DNA from: Gnetum montanum
Taxonomy: Eukaryota > Streptophyta > Gnetopsida > Gnetales > Gnetaceae
Assembly (NCBI GenBank): GCA_015680685.1
Contig: MNCI01023742.1
Span: 1,320,979 to 1,384,978 of the forward strand
Direction of reading: 5' to 3'
Length of the DNA stretch: 64,000 bases
The translations under genes were made by a program, and so were the position numbers. Shown piece after piece: positions 24,180 to 33,827 of this stretch. Below the pieces are notes generated by a model. It searched no databases. It was not told where the DNA came from and saw only the letters and a list, made by a program, of their open reading frames with translations. Each line of letters opens with the position of its first letter. The stretch's first letter is position 1.

Positions 24180-25740
24180 CAAGAGCCCCTGGAGCTAAAT
24201 TCTTTACCAGCTCACTTGGAATATGCATTTTTGCAAAATGGAAAGCTGGTAATTATCAATGCCACCTTTGCTCCTGAACAAAAAAAGAGATTGTTGAAGA
24301 TGGTAAACAAATGGGTTGTTGTGTTCACATGGTCATATCCTAAGTTGACTGGAGTTAATCCCAAGGTCTTCCAGCATCATATCTATATTGACCCTTCCAT
24401 GAATCCATGATGACAACCACAACAACGATTGAATCCCAAACTGAAGTAGGTCTTAAAAGATGAAATCGAACAATTGCTAAAGGCGGGGTTCATCTATTCT
24501 ATTGTTGATAGCGAATGGGTTAGCCCACTCGTTATTGTACCCAAGAAAGGTAGCAAGTGGAGGTTTTGTATTGATTTCTGATTGCTCAATATGGCGACCT
24601 TCAAAGACCACTTCCCACTTCCATTTGTGGACCATGTGTTGGACACCATCGCAGGGCACCACTACTACAGCTTTTTGGATGGTTGTAGTGGTTATAACCA
24701 AATCCAAATAGCACCCAAGGACCAAGCCAAAAAAACATTCACAATCCATGGGGGACTTTTGCATATACAAAGATGCCCTTTGTCCTATGCAATGTGCCTG
24801 TTACGTTCCAATGCCTTGTCCTAAGCAACTTCTAGCAACAAATTGGCAATGGGGTAGAAGTCTTCATGGATGACTTCTCTACCTATGGGGCCATGTTTGA
24901 GTAAGCCTTGAACCATCTTAAGTAGGTTCTAAAAAGGTGTGTAGAAACTAATCTATAGCTCAATTAGCAGAAAAGCCATTTGATGATCCAAGAAGGCATT
25001 GTGTTGGGGCACCGCATCTCACAAACAGGGATTAGCATGGATCTTGAAAAGATCAGGGTCATCCAAGGAATCACCCACCAACCAAGTACCATCAAAGATG
25101 TTCAGTCATTCCTTGGACACACTGGTTACTACTGGTGCTTCATTGAAAACTTCTCGAAGATTGCCAACTCATTGGTAGAACTTACAAAGAAGGATGTTCT
25201 ATTCATATGGACCACAGAGTGCGAATCGGCATTCTAATTACTTAAATAGAAACTCGTAGAAACTTCAGTTCAACGAGCACCTGATTGGTCCAGACCCTTT
25301 CACATTATGATGGATGCATCCAACTATGCCTTGGGAGTCATGCTTACACAGTGTGATGATCAAAAATGTCCATATTATATCCACTGTGTGAGCCATAGCA
25401 TTGTGGGTGCTCAGCTGAACTACACCACCACCAAAAAGGAGTTGATGGTGGTGTTGTTCGCCTTGGACAAATTCTGGCACTATGTGCTCAGATACAAGGT
25501 GTTTGTGCATACTAACCCTAGTGCTATCCAGTTCTTGATGAACAAACCAATGGTGAGCCCCCGCATAATCCGGTGGCTAGTGATTCTTCAGGAGTTTGAT
25601 CTTACCATGGTAGATGGGAAGGGGACCAAGAATGTGGTTCCTGACCACTTGTCTTGGTTGCGATGGGATGACACAGAAGAGGAGGAGCCCTTATCCGATC
25701 AATTTCTAGATGAACTCCTCTTCATAGGCGCAGTTGATTA
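24180..25740 (+). pseudogene. Reverse transcriptase - RNase H remnant of element 3
   Basis: RT motifs in order: WVSPLVIVPKKGSKWRFCIDF (about 24516-24578), FKDHFPLPFVDHVLD (24600-24645), FLDGCSGYNQI (about 24675-24707), a frame-shifted PFGLCN-equivalent (about 24775-24800), and the catalytic FMDD box intact at 24863-24874. The connection shows VLGHRISQTGI and FLGHTGYY (25000-25135). RNase H is at 25300-25640 with DASNYALG, GAQLNYTTTKKEL and LSWLRWDD. About a dozen of the seventeen or so in-frame stops from 24400 to the end of integrase are TAG. The closest described plant lineage by motif is Athila/OTA. Confidence 0.92.
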
Positions 25741-26983
25741 GCAAGTGCCCAAGGAATCCCCTTGGTTCATCCACATCCTCACCCACCTCACCACTCAAGA
25801 GTTTCCAGAGTGGAACCATTGGCAAAAACAATAGTTTCTCCATAAGGCCAATCATTTCATGGAGATCAATGGTCACCTTTACAAGGTGTGCACACATGGC
25901 TTGGTTCGATGGTGTGTCCCTGATGGTGATACACTACGCATCCTCCAAGATGCTCATGAGGGCCCTTGTGGGGACCACTATGCTGGAAGCCACACCACCA
26001 TTAAGATCCTACTTGCAGGGTATTACTAGTCCACCATCTTTAGGGACACACAATGGTTTGCCTACTCCTGCAAACAATGCTAGAGGGTTGGTGGGATGAT
26101 GGCATGGTTGGAGGGGCCTCAATAGTGGTTCTAGCCATTGCAGCCCTTTGACATTTGGGGTATCGACTTCATGGGACCCATCATACCCATGTCAAATGGA
26201 AAGGCATACATCATCGTAGTTGTGGACTACTGTACAAAGTGGTTAGAAGCGGTAGCCATCATTGACTGTTCTTCCAACACTTCTGCACAATTTTTCCAGC
26301 AAAAAATTGTCAACAGGTTTGGAGTGCCACGTGCACTCATTTCTAATAATGAGACTCATTTTACAGGTGTCACTTTTCAAAAACTCATGCAACACTTAGG
26401 GGTAACACATAAATTTACAACCCCCTATCACCCCCAAGGCAACAGGCAAGCCGAAGTCACCAATAGGGAGATCACCAAGATCCTTACCCAAACCATCAGC
26501 AAATATAGGAGGGATTGGAGCACTAAGCTCAATGATGCCCTATGGGCCTATCGCTCCACTTGGAAACTTTCTGTAGGGTACTCTCCCTATGAGTTAGTGT
26601 ATGGAAAGTTACCAACACTTCCAATTTAGGCCGAACTCCACACACTATCTACCGCCAGTGACTTAGGCCTTGACCTACCGCTAGCACAATGTGAATGACT
26701 AATAAATTTAAGTGTGCTAAATGAGAACCGATTAGTGGCCCTATCTTCAAATGAAATCCACAAGGCCTATAACAAGAAACGACATGATCTTAGGATTCAA
26801 AAGGTCACATTTAGATGTGGAGACAAGGTGTTGTATTGGAACCCCTCACATGTATCCCAACTGACCAATTTTCAAACATTGTGGGAGGGACCTTACATTA
26901 TCTTTGAAACCTTCCCATCCGAGGCCTTGCTTATCCACAAACCTGAGGATCCCACTAGAACACAGTTTGTCAACCACCAATAA
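25741..26983 (+). pseudogene. Integrase remnant of element 3
   Basis: Zinc finger HEGPCGDHY...YSCKQC (about 25950-26080). The catalytic core 26138-26629 is the longest open part. The first Asp is present (GIDFMGP, codon 26165-26167), the second position is Asn (SNNETHF, codon 26345-26347), and the Glu is present (QAEVTNRE, codon 26453-26455). It is the only copy keeping the Glu. The C-terminal part 26640-26983 holds RLVALSS, GDKVLYWN and FQTLWEGPY. It ends at a TAA at 26981-26983 and has no chromodomain. Confidence 0.93.
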
Positions 26984-28685
26984 CTAAAATCTTTTTGTAA
27001 ACTCCACTCACCTAGTGCCACAACCTCATCATCACCTGGTCAGCCTTGCTCCATTTTCATGTCTCCTCCTTTCCACCCAATCATGGGGGAGACCTTCATC
27101 CCTGCTGATCCATTCCGCTACACCCCTAACTATTTGCAATTTTTTTACACCTTTTTTTTTCACCATCATTCATATGTTTGCAAACTCTTTGTACATTTTT
27201 TCCTTACTTTAATTATTTTTTGTTTCTTTGTGTGTGTTTCATTTTTCATGTGATTGCTAATATGTCATCTTATTGTCTTTAGATGTTTGGCACAAATGGC
27301 TTTCGTTGCGATGGGTAATGTACACTATTCCACCTAGTTGTTTGGTTCCTACTCTTACATGGTTGTCTTTGGAATTTATGTCTATTTTCCATTCATAACA
27401 TCAGTAGTGAGTTCATGTCATCCACCCATTCACCAACTCCATGGTTTTCCTTCTGTTGAGAACATGCAACCCCTTCACTTAAAAACATTATAATTAATGT
27501 GTGACTTGTGTAGTTCCCAGACTCGGGGATGATCCAATGGTTTGAATTAGGTGTGACTTCAAGGGAAATGCAATATTCTTCACTCTATCCTATTCCTTGG
27601 GGTGACTGGTGTGTCCTTATGGATTTCCTACCGCTCCACATTCTTCTCTCCAAGGAAGCTTTTGGGTGGTTCGACCTTGCATGGTATGCCCTCATCAAAA
27701 AATTCAAAGAAAAAGAGAGAAATAAACATGAGGATTCAAAGCACACCCCTTGGTCGAATACATGTGAACATGCATGGGTCTTTGCATGGTGTGGTTCCCC
27801 CCAAAAAAAAAGAACAAGAATCATGAGAAAAAAAATTCATGACATTAATGGTGAAAATTCAAAGCACACACCTTAGACTGCCTCTCATGGGCCACAAGCA
27901 CTAGTTATGGGACTTCCTTGGTCCCCTCTAACTTTGTCCCATCTCACTTCCCTCCTCTCACGTTTGTTGGAGTGGTGGTTCTCTGTGGGGTCATTCTTGC
28001 TTCCTTGGGGGATGGCTAGGACTTCGTCTATTGTTTTGATGTCACTAAATGCATATGATTTTGGGTCTGAACTTAGGAACGGTTCTACCAGGTCACTATA
28101 CCACAACTGCACATGGGGTTTCATGTGACCGACGATCGGAATTCCATTTTCTCATCTCTCTCTCTTCACCGAGTTCTCTTCGTAACTCACCTCACTACTG
28201 GTCTTATGTTGTGAAGGTTCATCATGATTTCCATGGGCTTCCTATGCCCTAGCAGGATCTCTAAGGTTGGAGTCTTAACTGGCAAGCACCATTTCTTGGC
28301 CCTGAGGCCCATGGACCGTAGTGTTGGGGCTATTTAGGGGCTACTATAGCTATTTCCTGCTATCGGGAGGACCCACCTGCATCTCCTTGGTCTCGCTTGT
28401 TAAGCCTCCCGTCCTTTGGATTTCGTGGTTGACTAGTTTCCAGGTCCCATCGTTCGATTTCTTCCCCGTGGAGTTCTTTTTGAGTCCCATTCTCCTATTT
28501 TTGACTCTTTTTCGCATCCAATTACCTTCCTCATGTCCTTCATTATGACCAGGCCTATCACACACTTCAACCACCGCAATTTGGCATTTCAAATTCATCA
28601 TTTCAAGCTTTCTCCGGGTTGGTCAACATTGGTCAATGGGTAAACAACCCTGCGTATACGTAGCCCGGCCAATGCAATGCCTAAT
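26984..28685 (+). other. Post-pol non-coding region of element 3
   Basis: Contains a PPT-like AATCATGGGGG at 27079-27089, a T-rich tract (27135-27260) ending in TTGTCTTTAG, the CTTCAAGGG block (about 27556), the TTTGCATGGTGTGGTT / ATTCAAAGCACACC blocks (27720-27875), ACAAGCACTAGTTATGGGAC (27895-27913) and GGGAGGACCCACCTGCAT (about 28364-28382). The frames of 70-115 codons here are not conserved with the other elements and I do not call them genes. Confidence 0.75.
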
Positions 28686-28700
28686 CCCTATATATAGGGC
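28640..28700 (+). promoter_or_regulatory. Putative internal promoter upstream of ORF3 in element 3
   Basis: CCTGCGTATACGTAGC (about 28649-28664) is followed by CCCTATATATAGGGCC with a TATA box at 28689-28698. The GTATACG motif resembles the LTR U3 motif of the same element (CTACGTATACGCGG near 32210). The site lies 372 bp before the ORF3 ATG. Equivalent TATA boxes occur in elements 2 and M. The role is inferred. Confidence 0.5.
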
Positions 28701-28840
28701 CACTCCACTTTACATTTTCATAATTTTTGCTGCAAATTGGAGGGATATTTTATCATTTTTTCTGCCCAACCTTTCCCAAACACACCTGCATTCCATCGCG
28801 TGTCCGCATCAACTGATCCTTACCTTTTAAGCAATCGGAG

Positions 28841-29069
28841 GTATGCTCTCAGTTGTGGGGGGGGGGGGGGGGGGGGTGGGTTGATGCCTATGTGTAATTA
28901 ATTAATTGGTTAATTATGAAAAATTTGGCTCTAACCCATAAATTAACACTCCAGGAGACTTAAAGGTGTGCTTGTGCCAACAACATAACTTGGTCAAACT
29001 GAGAAGGTGTATAAGGACCATCTTAAGCTACTTATGTACGATCTAACAGGTGGTTATGTTTGATTGTAG
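28841..29069 (+). other. Candidate intron in the ORF3 leader of element 3
   Basis: A donor-like CGGAG|GTATGC at 28841 and an acceptor-like TTTGATTGTAG ending at 29069 would define a 229-base intron whose acceptor abuts the ORF3 ATG. A donor-like G|GT at the same place in elements 2 and 5, and the acceptor-ATG junction in elements 2 and M, support this. A run of 20 G (28857-28876) lies just inside it. Splicing is inferred, not shown. Confidence 0.45.
28857..28876 (+). repeat. G20 homopolymer
   Basis: An uninterrupted run of 20 G followed by TGGG. It expands the G5 of the family motif AGTTGTGGGGG. It is potentially quadruplex-forming and prone to length error in sequencing. Confidence 0.9.
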
Positions 29070-31790
29070 ATGGCACCCAAACCGAGGCACTCAAGGGGCA
29101 AAGGACCATCACAAGCAAGGGACAAGTGCCCACACATAGGAAGGGAACGAGGAGTGCAACCGTTAGAGCATGTAGAGGAATCTCATGCAACTAGCCCTCT
29201 CCGCGAAGGACCTGACGTGGAATCTATCCATCAAATTCCTAAAGAGGAGATTCTCAGTGAGCAATCGCAAGGGGATGAGACTTCTAGGATAGCACCATGG
29301 CTTGAGGTCACCCTGAGCCAACCCTTCCTTGATGCTATCATGTCACACGAGATGCAACGAATGGTCCTTCAAGAGCTAAATTTTGGACCATTCCTTGAGA
29401 ATGCGCTAGAAGAAGTGAAACTCCAACTACAAAACTCTCTGATGTGGCCAATCATCACAACCAGTGGTGAATGGTACTTAGGAGATACTTATCTCTTCTG
29501 GATGAATCGGCAACCAAGGTCCAGAGTAACAATCAAAGAAATTTATGTCTCTTACTCTTCGGAGGCAATAGCATAGGCTCTAGGGTTGCTCGAGACTGGG
29601 GCAGATGTTATGGAAATCCCAAAGTAGGTCGATCCAAAGGTAAAGGTGGAATGGACCAAGCGATGCTATGTTGTAGAGCGTAAGGAATTCAGCTCTCTAA
29701 CCACGGTGGAGGGAGTGTACTCAAAGATCGCGTCTTACCACCTGAACCCAACGGTAAGCCCCAGTAAAATCACAACCTTCTCTGCTTGTGCATGTGCCAC
29801 CTTGAGTGGGAAATTCCCAATGAGTCTTCCACAACTGCTATTTTTGGAGATTGAAAAGAGGTTCGCTGAGAAAGAATGTGGAAGACAAGCTCTCCCCTTT
29901 TCCTACCTAATCCTAAAGTTATGCAAATGGGTAGAGATAGCATGGTACTCTAATGATGTAATCTGATGCACCCCAATTACCTCTTGGCAAGAAATGATGA
30001 AGGATAAAACTCCTGCTGCCACACAGACAGAGGAGGAGTAGCAACCACCTCCACCACTTGCACAAACAACGCAACTAGGCTCGCAAATCACAGCAGAATA
30101 CATCTGTGAGATCTGAGAAAGGCTCTTGAGCCAGCAAGAGCAATCAAGTAGGACTGGTGAAGGAGAAGACCCTTTGGTCTATCGCCCTGTCATGAGCCAC
30201 CTGGAGTAAGTGGCTCAATCAGTTAGTTTACTTGAGAGGGCAGGGCTAATATTCTCCGCTACCCAAGAACAAACGCCAACTAGAATAGATTCAAGAATCC
30301 AAGAGGTAATAGTATCAACCAAAAAGTTATTCCCTAAAATTTTAGGAAATGCTGCTACCTTCTCAGTACGCTTGGAAGATGGTGAAGGGGCGACGATCCT
30401 GGTGATGCAGCACCAGGGATAGGAGGTTGCGGTCTAAGTGGTTGTTGACACAATTACTACAACTCTCAATGCACCGATAGCACCTATACTGAATGTTCAT
30501 GGACTACAAGATGTACAGGTGTCTACCAGAACTTTGTGTAGCAAGATTTATGTAGCCCAACACGAGGAGTTGTTGGACCAACTCGTGAGAACCGGGCAAC
30601 CACTTCCGGATATCTTTGACCTTTCGGATAACATTACTACAACCCAGTCGAAGCTACTCTCAGCAAGGGGCAAGAGCCTCATTTTGGAAGGGCAACTTCA
30701 AGCTGCTCAAGCCACTTGTTAGCGCTTGGCAATAGAGGTAGCTTAATTAAGAGATTAACTTGCCAATCTAGCCATCCTCGATCATGACATCACCAAGGAT
30801 GAAGCTTTTCAACAGCTTCAACTTAAAATTCAGGTCATCGAGGATGTGCAAGAGACAACGATCTCTGACAAGTCCTTGGCAAACATCCAAGCATATCACT
30901 TAGACAAGGACTTGGCAGAGGTTCAGCAGGAGAACGTATGACTGACTGTGAAGGTTCATTTCCTACGCAATGTTGGTGTAGAGAACGAACACATGAAAAA
31001 TTTTATCCACTAGCAGCAGGACGAACTAGCCATGGTGAATGTTTATGTAAGAAGGTTGGCTACTGAGAACTAGAATCTATCAATGGAGGAGGTTCGGGCA
31101 TTGCGACAGAAGTCTACAATTGAAATCGCTGCTTGGAAGAATGAGGCCCTGAAATTCAAAAACATCAAAAATCATTACAGAGACCAAGTGGGATTGCAGA
31201 AGGAAGTGAACGAAAATCATATTTAAGTTGCAAAGGCCAAAATGAACTAAGCACTCCAATAGCTCCGAGAGGGAGGTAATGCATGGCAACCTATCTTCGA
31301 TGGGTTGAATGACTACAATCAAGCTGAAATCCACCTTAAGGAGCTGTAGATTGAATAGATGATAAAATATATGGAGCTCGCCAAGCTTTAATATGCAAAC
31401 CTAGCTATGCTCACAACCGAGAGACTATGGTTATAGTTAGAAAAGCAAGTGGCCACCTCGTATTCCCTATACAATGGTGTTCCAGGCACATAAGGCAACA
31501 AAGAAGAAGCTGGAAACATCAAATGCGGAACTCAAGGTTCTCCACACAAGATTTAAAGGATAATGTATAGTCGTAAAGGACCTGGCCCATAGAATGAATG
31601 ACTACCAACAGCTGTAAGCATTAATCCAAGCATTTGACATCGAACGCAAGCAGTTTGCAACCTAGTTTGTCAACCTGAAAGAACTCTTCCCACCACTACC
31701 ATGGCCTTGGGAAGTTCTAGTTTCAGCACACATTGAAGAAGCTTTTTGGACTATGAATGACCCTAGAAGAAAAGAAGAAAAATGAAGGCT
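29070..31790 (+). pseudogene. ORF3 of element 3 (env-position coiled-coil protein)
   Basis: Start at the ATG right after TTGATTGTAG; the equivalent ATG is used in M. The first 168 codons are open (29070-29576): a basic start MAPKPRHSRGKG, then ELNFGPFLENALEEVKLQLQ and GEWYLGDTYLFW. The next domain (29646-29966) has YSKIASYHLNPT, ATLSGKFPM and LPFSYLILKLCKW. After about 30100 the sequence is Gln/Glu/Leu-rich and coiled-coil-like for some 500 codons, with segments such as EELLDQLVRTGQPLP (30570-30610). The C-terminus has FPPLPWPWEVL (about 31687-31720) and ends near 31786. It lies between pol and the PPT, the place of env-like ORFs in Athila and additional ORFs in Tat elements. No membrane segment is seen. 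Function unknown. Confidence 0.8.
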
Positions 31791-32159
31791 CTCTTGGAGG
31801 CCTTCTGGCTCCCTCTAGAAGTTGCAGCTGCCATGGGACAACCGTCATTCATGCCACCACCAACGCATGGTGTAGAGGCTAGAGATGGTCCGTTAGAACC
31901 ATCACCCCCAAGGACAGTGTGATCTTCTCTAGAAATTTTGTGCATCATCCTACACAGTAAAGGCTCTAGGACTAGCGAGGTGCTCAATTTTGTCTCTGAA
32001 CATCGTCATTTTTGTAATTTTTCCTTCTCTGCAACTTGGGCACTTGGTCAAGTTAATGTTGTGTCATGTGTGTGTCGTGTGTGTGTCAAGTCATGTGCAT
32101 TGTTAATAAAAGTCCATACCTTCCAAATTGTTGAGTAACTCAAGGATGAATCTTTACTC
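31791..32159 (+). other. Region between ORF3 and PPT in element 3
   Basis: Holds an apparent tail of ORF3 (Pro/Ser-rich, to about 31925) and then non-coding sequence. No separate gene seen. Confidence 0.6.
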
Positions 32160-32172
32160 AGTCGTGGGGGTA
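32160..32172 (+). other. Polypurine tract of element 3
   Basis: AGTCGTGGGGGTA immediately before the 3' LTR, in the conserved context ACTCAGTCGTGGGGGTA. Confidence 0.9.
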
Positions 32173-33069
32173 TGATGAAGTGTCATTAAGTCAATGCGTC
32201 GACTAGGCTACGTATACGCGGTAGCATCGACACAGGCCCGTCAACATAGCCTTCCATGCGTAAACGTGGCCCCGTTTATGCAGAGCCTATTTTGGCCTAT
32301 AAATAAGAGGGCCTTCTGCCTCATTTAGGTACCTTTCAGTTAGTTTTAGTGAAGTTCTTGCAGTTTGTTCTCGCAAGAGATAGAATATTTTCTAAGTGCC
32401 CACAACAGGTGTAAGAAAAGTGATCGGCTCTTTATTCAAGCGTTGATGTATCTGAGCCCATTGGCATGACAACAATAAAGACGAACTCTTCAAGCATTCC
32501 TTGCAGCATTTGGACTTAGTTATTTTATGCATTTAGTAGTTTAATATGTTTATTCTTTGTTAATTTCTTTAATAATTACTTAAGTTTCTATTATTATTAC
32601 TTCAATCTCTCTCGCTCATTCGTAGTCATAAAGGCCATAAGTACGACCATCTCGAACATAAATCAAACACTTGGTAAACCCTGTGATGCTTAACATCTAG
32701 TAACCCAGAAGTGTTAGGAGATGCTCAGAATGTGCTTGGAAGATGGGACCAGATACTTATGTTAGGAGTAGTTAAGATTTAGGTTAAGATAATCTTAGAT
32801 TAACTAATATTCTAGCCTTACTTTCCAAGATAATTAGTCACCAAAAGATAAGTAAAAAGCTATAAAAATCATTAGCCTTAGTCTCACTTAACCATCGTAA
32901 ACAGAACCTCACAAGTGAGATTAGGAGGACAACGACCGTTCTAACCAAAGGTTTCAATGGTTAGAGTCTAGTGTATGTTAAGTGCTTATAGTCTACGGAA
33001 TTCGACCAAGTCGCGTGTGAACGCCCGTGGTTCGTATGGTTGGGCGTAGGGGTACCTAGCTGCTCATTA
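32173..33069 (+). repeat. 3' LTR of element 3
   Basis: 897 bp, starting TGATGAAGTGTCATTAAGTC and ending GCTGCTCATTA. TATA at 32298, AATAAA at 32474-32479. Aligned by eye with the 5' LTR, most differences are transitions. Confidence 0.95.
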
Positions 33070-33822
33070 GACAGATTGTTTGTGGTATCCAAAAAGTTAT
33101 TCATAGATCGTAGTTCGATATCTTCCCACCTGGACTAGTATTAGCTTTGTCATGTATGGTTTAGTACAGAGTGAGGTGTATGATGCGTTCCTACACTAAT
33201 GCTACTCCTGGGTATGATGGTAAATAATATTGACCAAACTAGGAGAGAGAGATAGAGAATCTAAGCCAACCTAAGTGCGATCAGCATCCATTCCTTAATC
33301 ATCTGTACACATCTTGGACCTCGTGCATGACTACCACTGGGATTACCAAATGCATGGCCTAGGTACACTACTGGGTTACCAAGTAGTCTCACTTAAATGC
33401 TCGTGATTAAGTCCTACTCATTCCGCATTACTAAGAGATAAGGATAAAGAGATATTAACTAAGAAAGTAGTAGATAACAATAAAAATTAAATGAATAATT
33501 AAGCTAAGTGGATGCTGCAATGATGAAGTAATCTTGATCTTTATTGCTAGTCATGTGCATTTCCAAGTACGTCACACTCAAATAAGGATGCCATACAATT
33601 ACAATCATCACACTACGGGCATGCACTGGGAGAAAAGGGTTGAGAGGAATAAAACTACTAAAAACTAAAAACTTAAAAACTCCAAAAACTCTCCAAAACT
33701 TCCTATCAGATTTTCCTACCTCTTATTTATAGATGAGGAGATAGGCTACGATATTACATACGTGATATCGCATACGCGATATCATGGGTGTGATATCGCA
33801 GCCAACAATTCATGACTCATCA
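33070..33822 (-). repeat. 5' LTR of element M, outer fragment
   Basis: Continues the LTR broken at 19871, beginning with the duplicated GACAG and ending CATGACTCATCA. The TATA box on the minus strand is at about 33723-33732, and GATATCGC(G) motifs are at 33755-33800. Followed by the right CTTAT duplication (33823-33827). Confidence 0.92.
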
Positions 33823-33827
33823 CTTAT

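Larger units (their letters stand above)
19872..33069 (+). mobile_element. Element 3: complete-layout Ty3/gypsy (OTA-type) retrotransposon with ORF3
   Basis: The most complete copy, 13.2 kb. It comprises a 5' LTR (911 bp), tRNA-Asp PBS, gag, protease, RT, RNase H, integrase, non-coding region, ORF3, PPT and a 3' LTR (897 bp). It lies within the 5' LTR of M. Flanks are GATGG (19867-19871) and GACAG (33070-33074); the intact M LTR at 11918 has GACAG at this point, so they are one 5-bp duplication with two transitions in the left copy. The LTRs agree at roughly 90 percent by eye, so the copy is not recent. All coding frames are broken. Confidence 0.95.
11918..33822 (-). mobile_element. Element M: pol-less retrotransposon on the minus strand
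   Basis: Both LTRs, PBS, PPT and a perfect 5-bp duplication (CTTAT) are present. Read on the minus strand the order is: 5' LTR (33822-33070 plus 19871-19791, split by element 3), PBS, gag, post-pol region, ORF3, PPT, 3' LTR. Protease, RT, RNase H and integrase are absent, so it would have depended on another element's enzymes. Without the insert it is about 8.7 kb. The two LTRs are visibly very similar, so the insertion is younger than its host. Confidence 0.92.

Noticed and set aside
27529-28601. Several overlapping frames of 60-115 codons on both strands
   Set aside because: They lie in the conserved non-coding region; the frames are not kept in elements 1, 4 or 5 although the DNA blocks are.
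29070-31790. ORF3 as a true envelope glycoprotein
   Set aside because: No signal peptide, no transmembrane segment and no glycoprotein-like cysteine pattern; mostly coiled-coil-like.
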